A DNA stretch of 64,000 nt from Mucilaginibacter sp. 44-25. GTDB lineage: Bacteria; Bacteroidota; Bacteroidia; Sphingobacteriales; Sphingobacteriaceae. Made by a program: the position numbers and the translations under genes. The stretch spans positions 1-64,000 of the forward strand of contig MKTS01000011.1 of the NCBI GenBank assembly GCA_001898335.1, given 5' to 3'. How positions within the stretch are numbered: the first letter of the stretch is position 1; the number at the start of each line of letters is the position of its first letter. The notes beneath the pieces are model-generated. The model did not search any database, was not told the origin of the DNA, and saw only the letters and a list, made by a program, of their open reading frames with translations. Positions 63,876 to 64,000 of the stretch are shown one piece after another.

Positions 63876-64000
63876 AGTTTTTGTAGTAAGTGAGTTGAAA
63901 AATAAACTGATTGAGGTTATAGATAAAGTTTAAAACTTCTGGCAGCCACATATGGTGTACATGCTTACCTGCTTTAACTATTCCTTAAAGTTCTAATTTA

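Overview
The window comes from a Bacteroidota chromosome, most likely Sphingobacteriaceae (Mucilaginibacter or Pedobacter-like). It holds a SusC/SusD outer-membrane pair, a Bacteroidetes-type conjugation gene set (TraE/F/G/I/J/K/L/M/N order), LytTR/LytS-type and LuxR regulators, and promoters that look like TAnnTTTG rather than E. coli -10/-35, mostly without strong Shine-Dalgarno sequences. The genus is an inference.

Layout. (1) 1-11.3 kb: a partial gene at the edge, a decayed small gene, then a MauE-like membrane protein and a small secreted DUF6520-like peptide facing a SusC-SusD-TlpA operon. XRE regulators, a secreted TPR-like protein and a RelE/HigB-XRE toxin-antitoxin pair with a third small gene follow. 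(2) 11.7-20.4 kb: a RiPP-like island with a full-length LanB-type dehydratase, a LytTR/histidine-kinase pair, a cysteine-free Thr/Ser-rich peptide that may be its precursor, a GNAT acetyltransferase, a membrane LuxR regulator and two related helical proteins. (3) 20.4-51.2 kb: the backbone of an integrative conjugative element (ICE). It carries a CHC2/Toprim primase, an oriT-like hairpin cluster, MobC, an 8-bp-phased repeat array, a relaxase, ParA, the mating-pore genes, a giant methylase/helicase split by a group II intron, the coupling protein, an M23 peptidase and an ArdC-like antirestriction protein. (4) 51.2-59.8 kb: cargo and the right end. This has a short mercury-uptake operon (ArsR-type regulator, MerTP, GDCCVxC protein, no merA), an excisionase-like HTH protein, a two-gene TrlF-like defence candidate and a tyrosine integrase. 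The end is a displaced 3' piece of tRNA-Ala(GGC) with a terminator behind it, read here as attR. (5) 59.8-64 kb: probable chromosome, with an HNH-like protein, a TauE/SafE permease, a small hypothetical, a cupin and an alpha/beta hydrolase.

How it works together. Relaxase, MobC and the coupling protein should process oriT and hand DNA to the VirB4/B6/B8/B9/B10-like pore. ParA and primase support maintenance and second-strand synthesis. ArdC and the methylase/helicase protect incoming DNA. The integrase inserts the element into tRNA-Ala. The intact tRNA and the left end of the element are not in the window, so it is not decided whether the SusCD and lanthipeptide regions belong to the ICE.

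The most unusual items are the 31-unit octamer array before the relaxase gene, the LanB cluster with a cysteine-free candidate peptide and no LanC, a MT-A70-like protein with CPPW in place of DPPW inside the tra operon, and a group II intron placed just before helicase motif VI.
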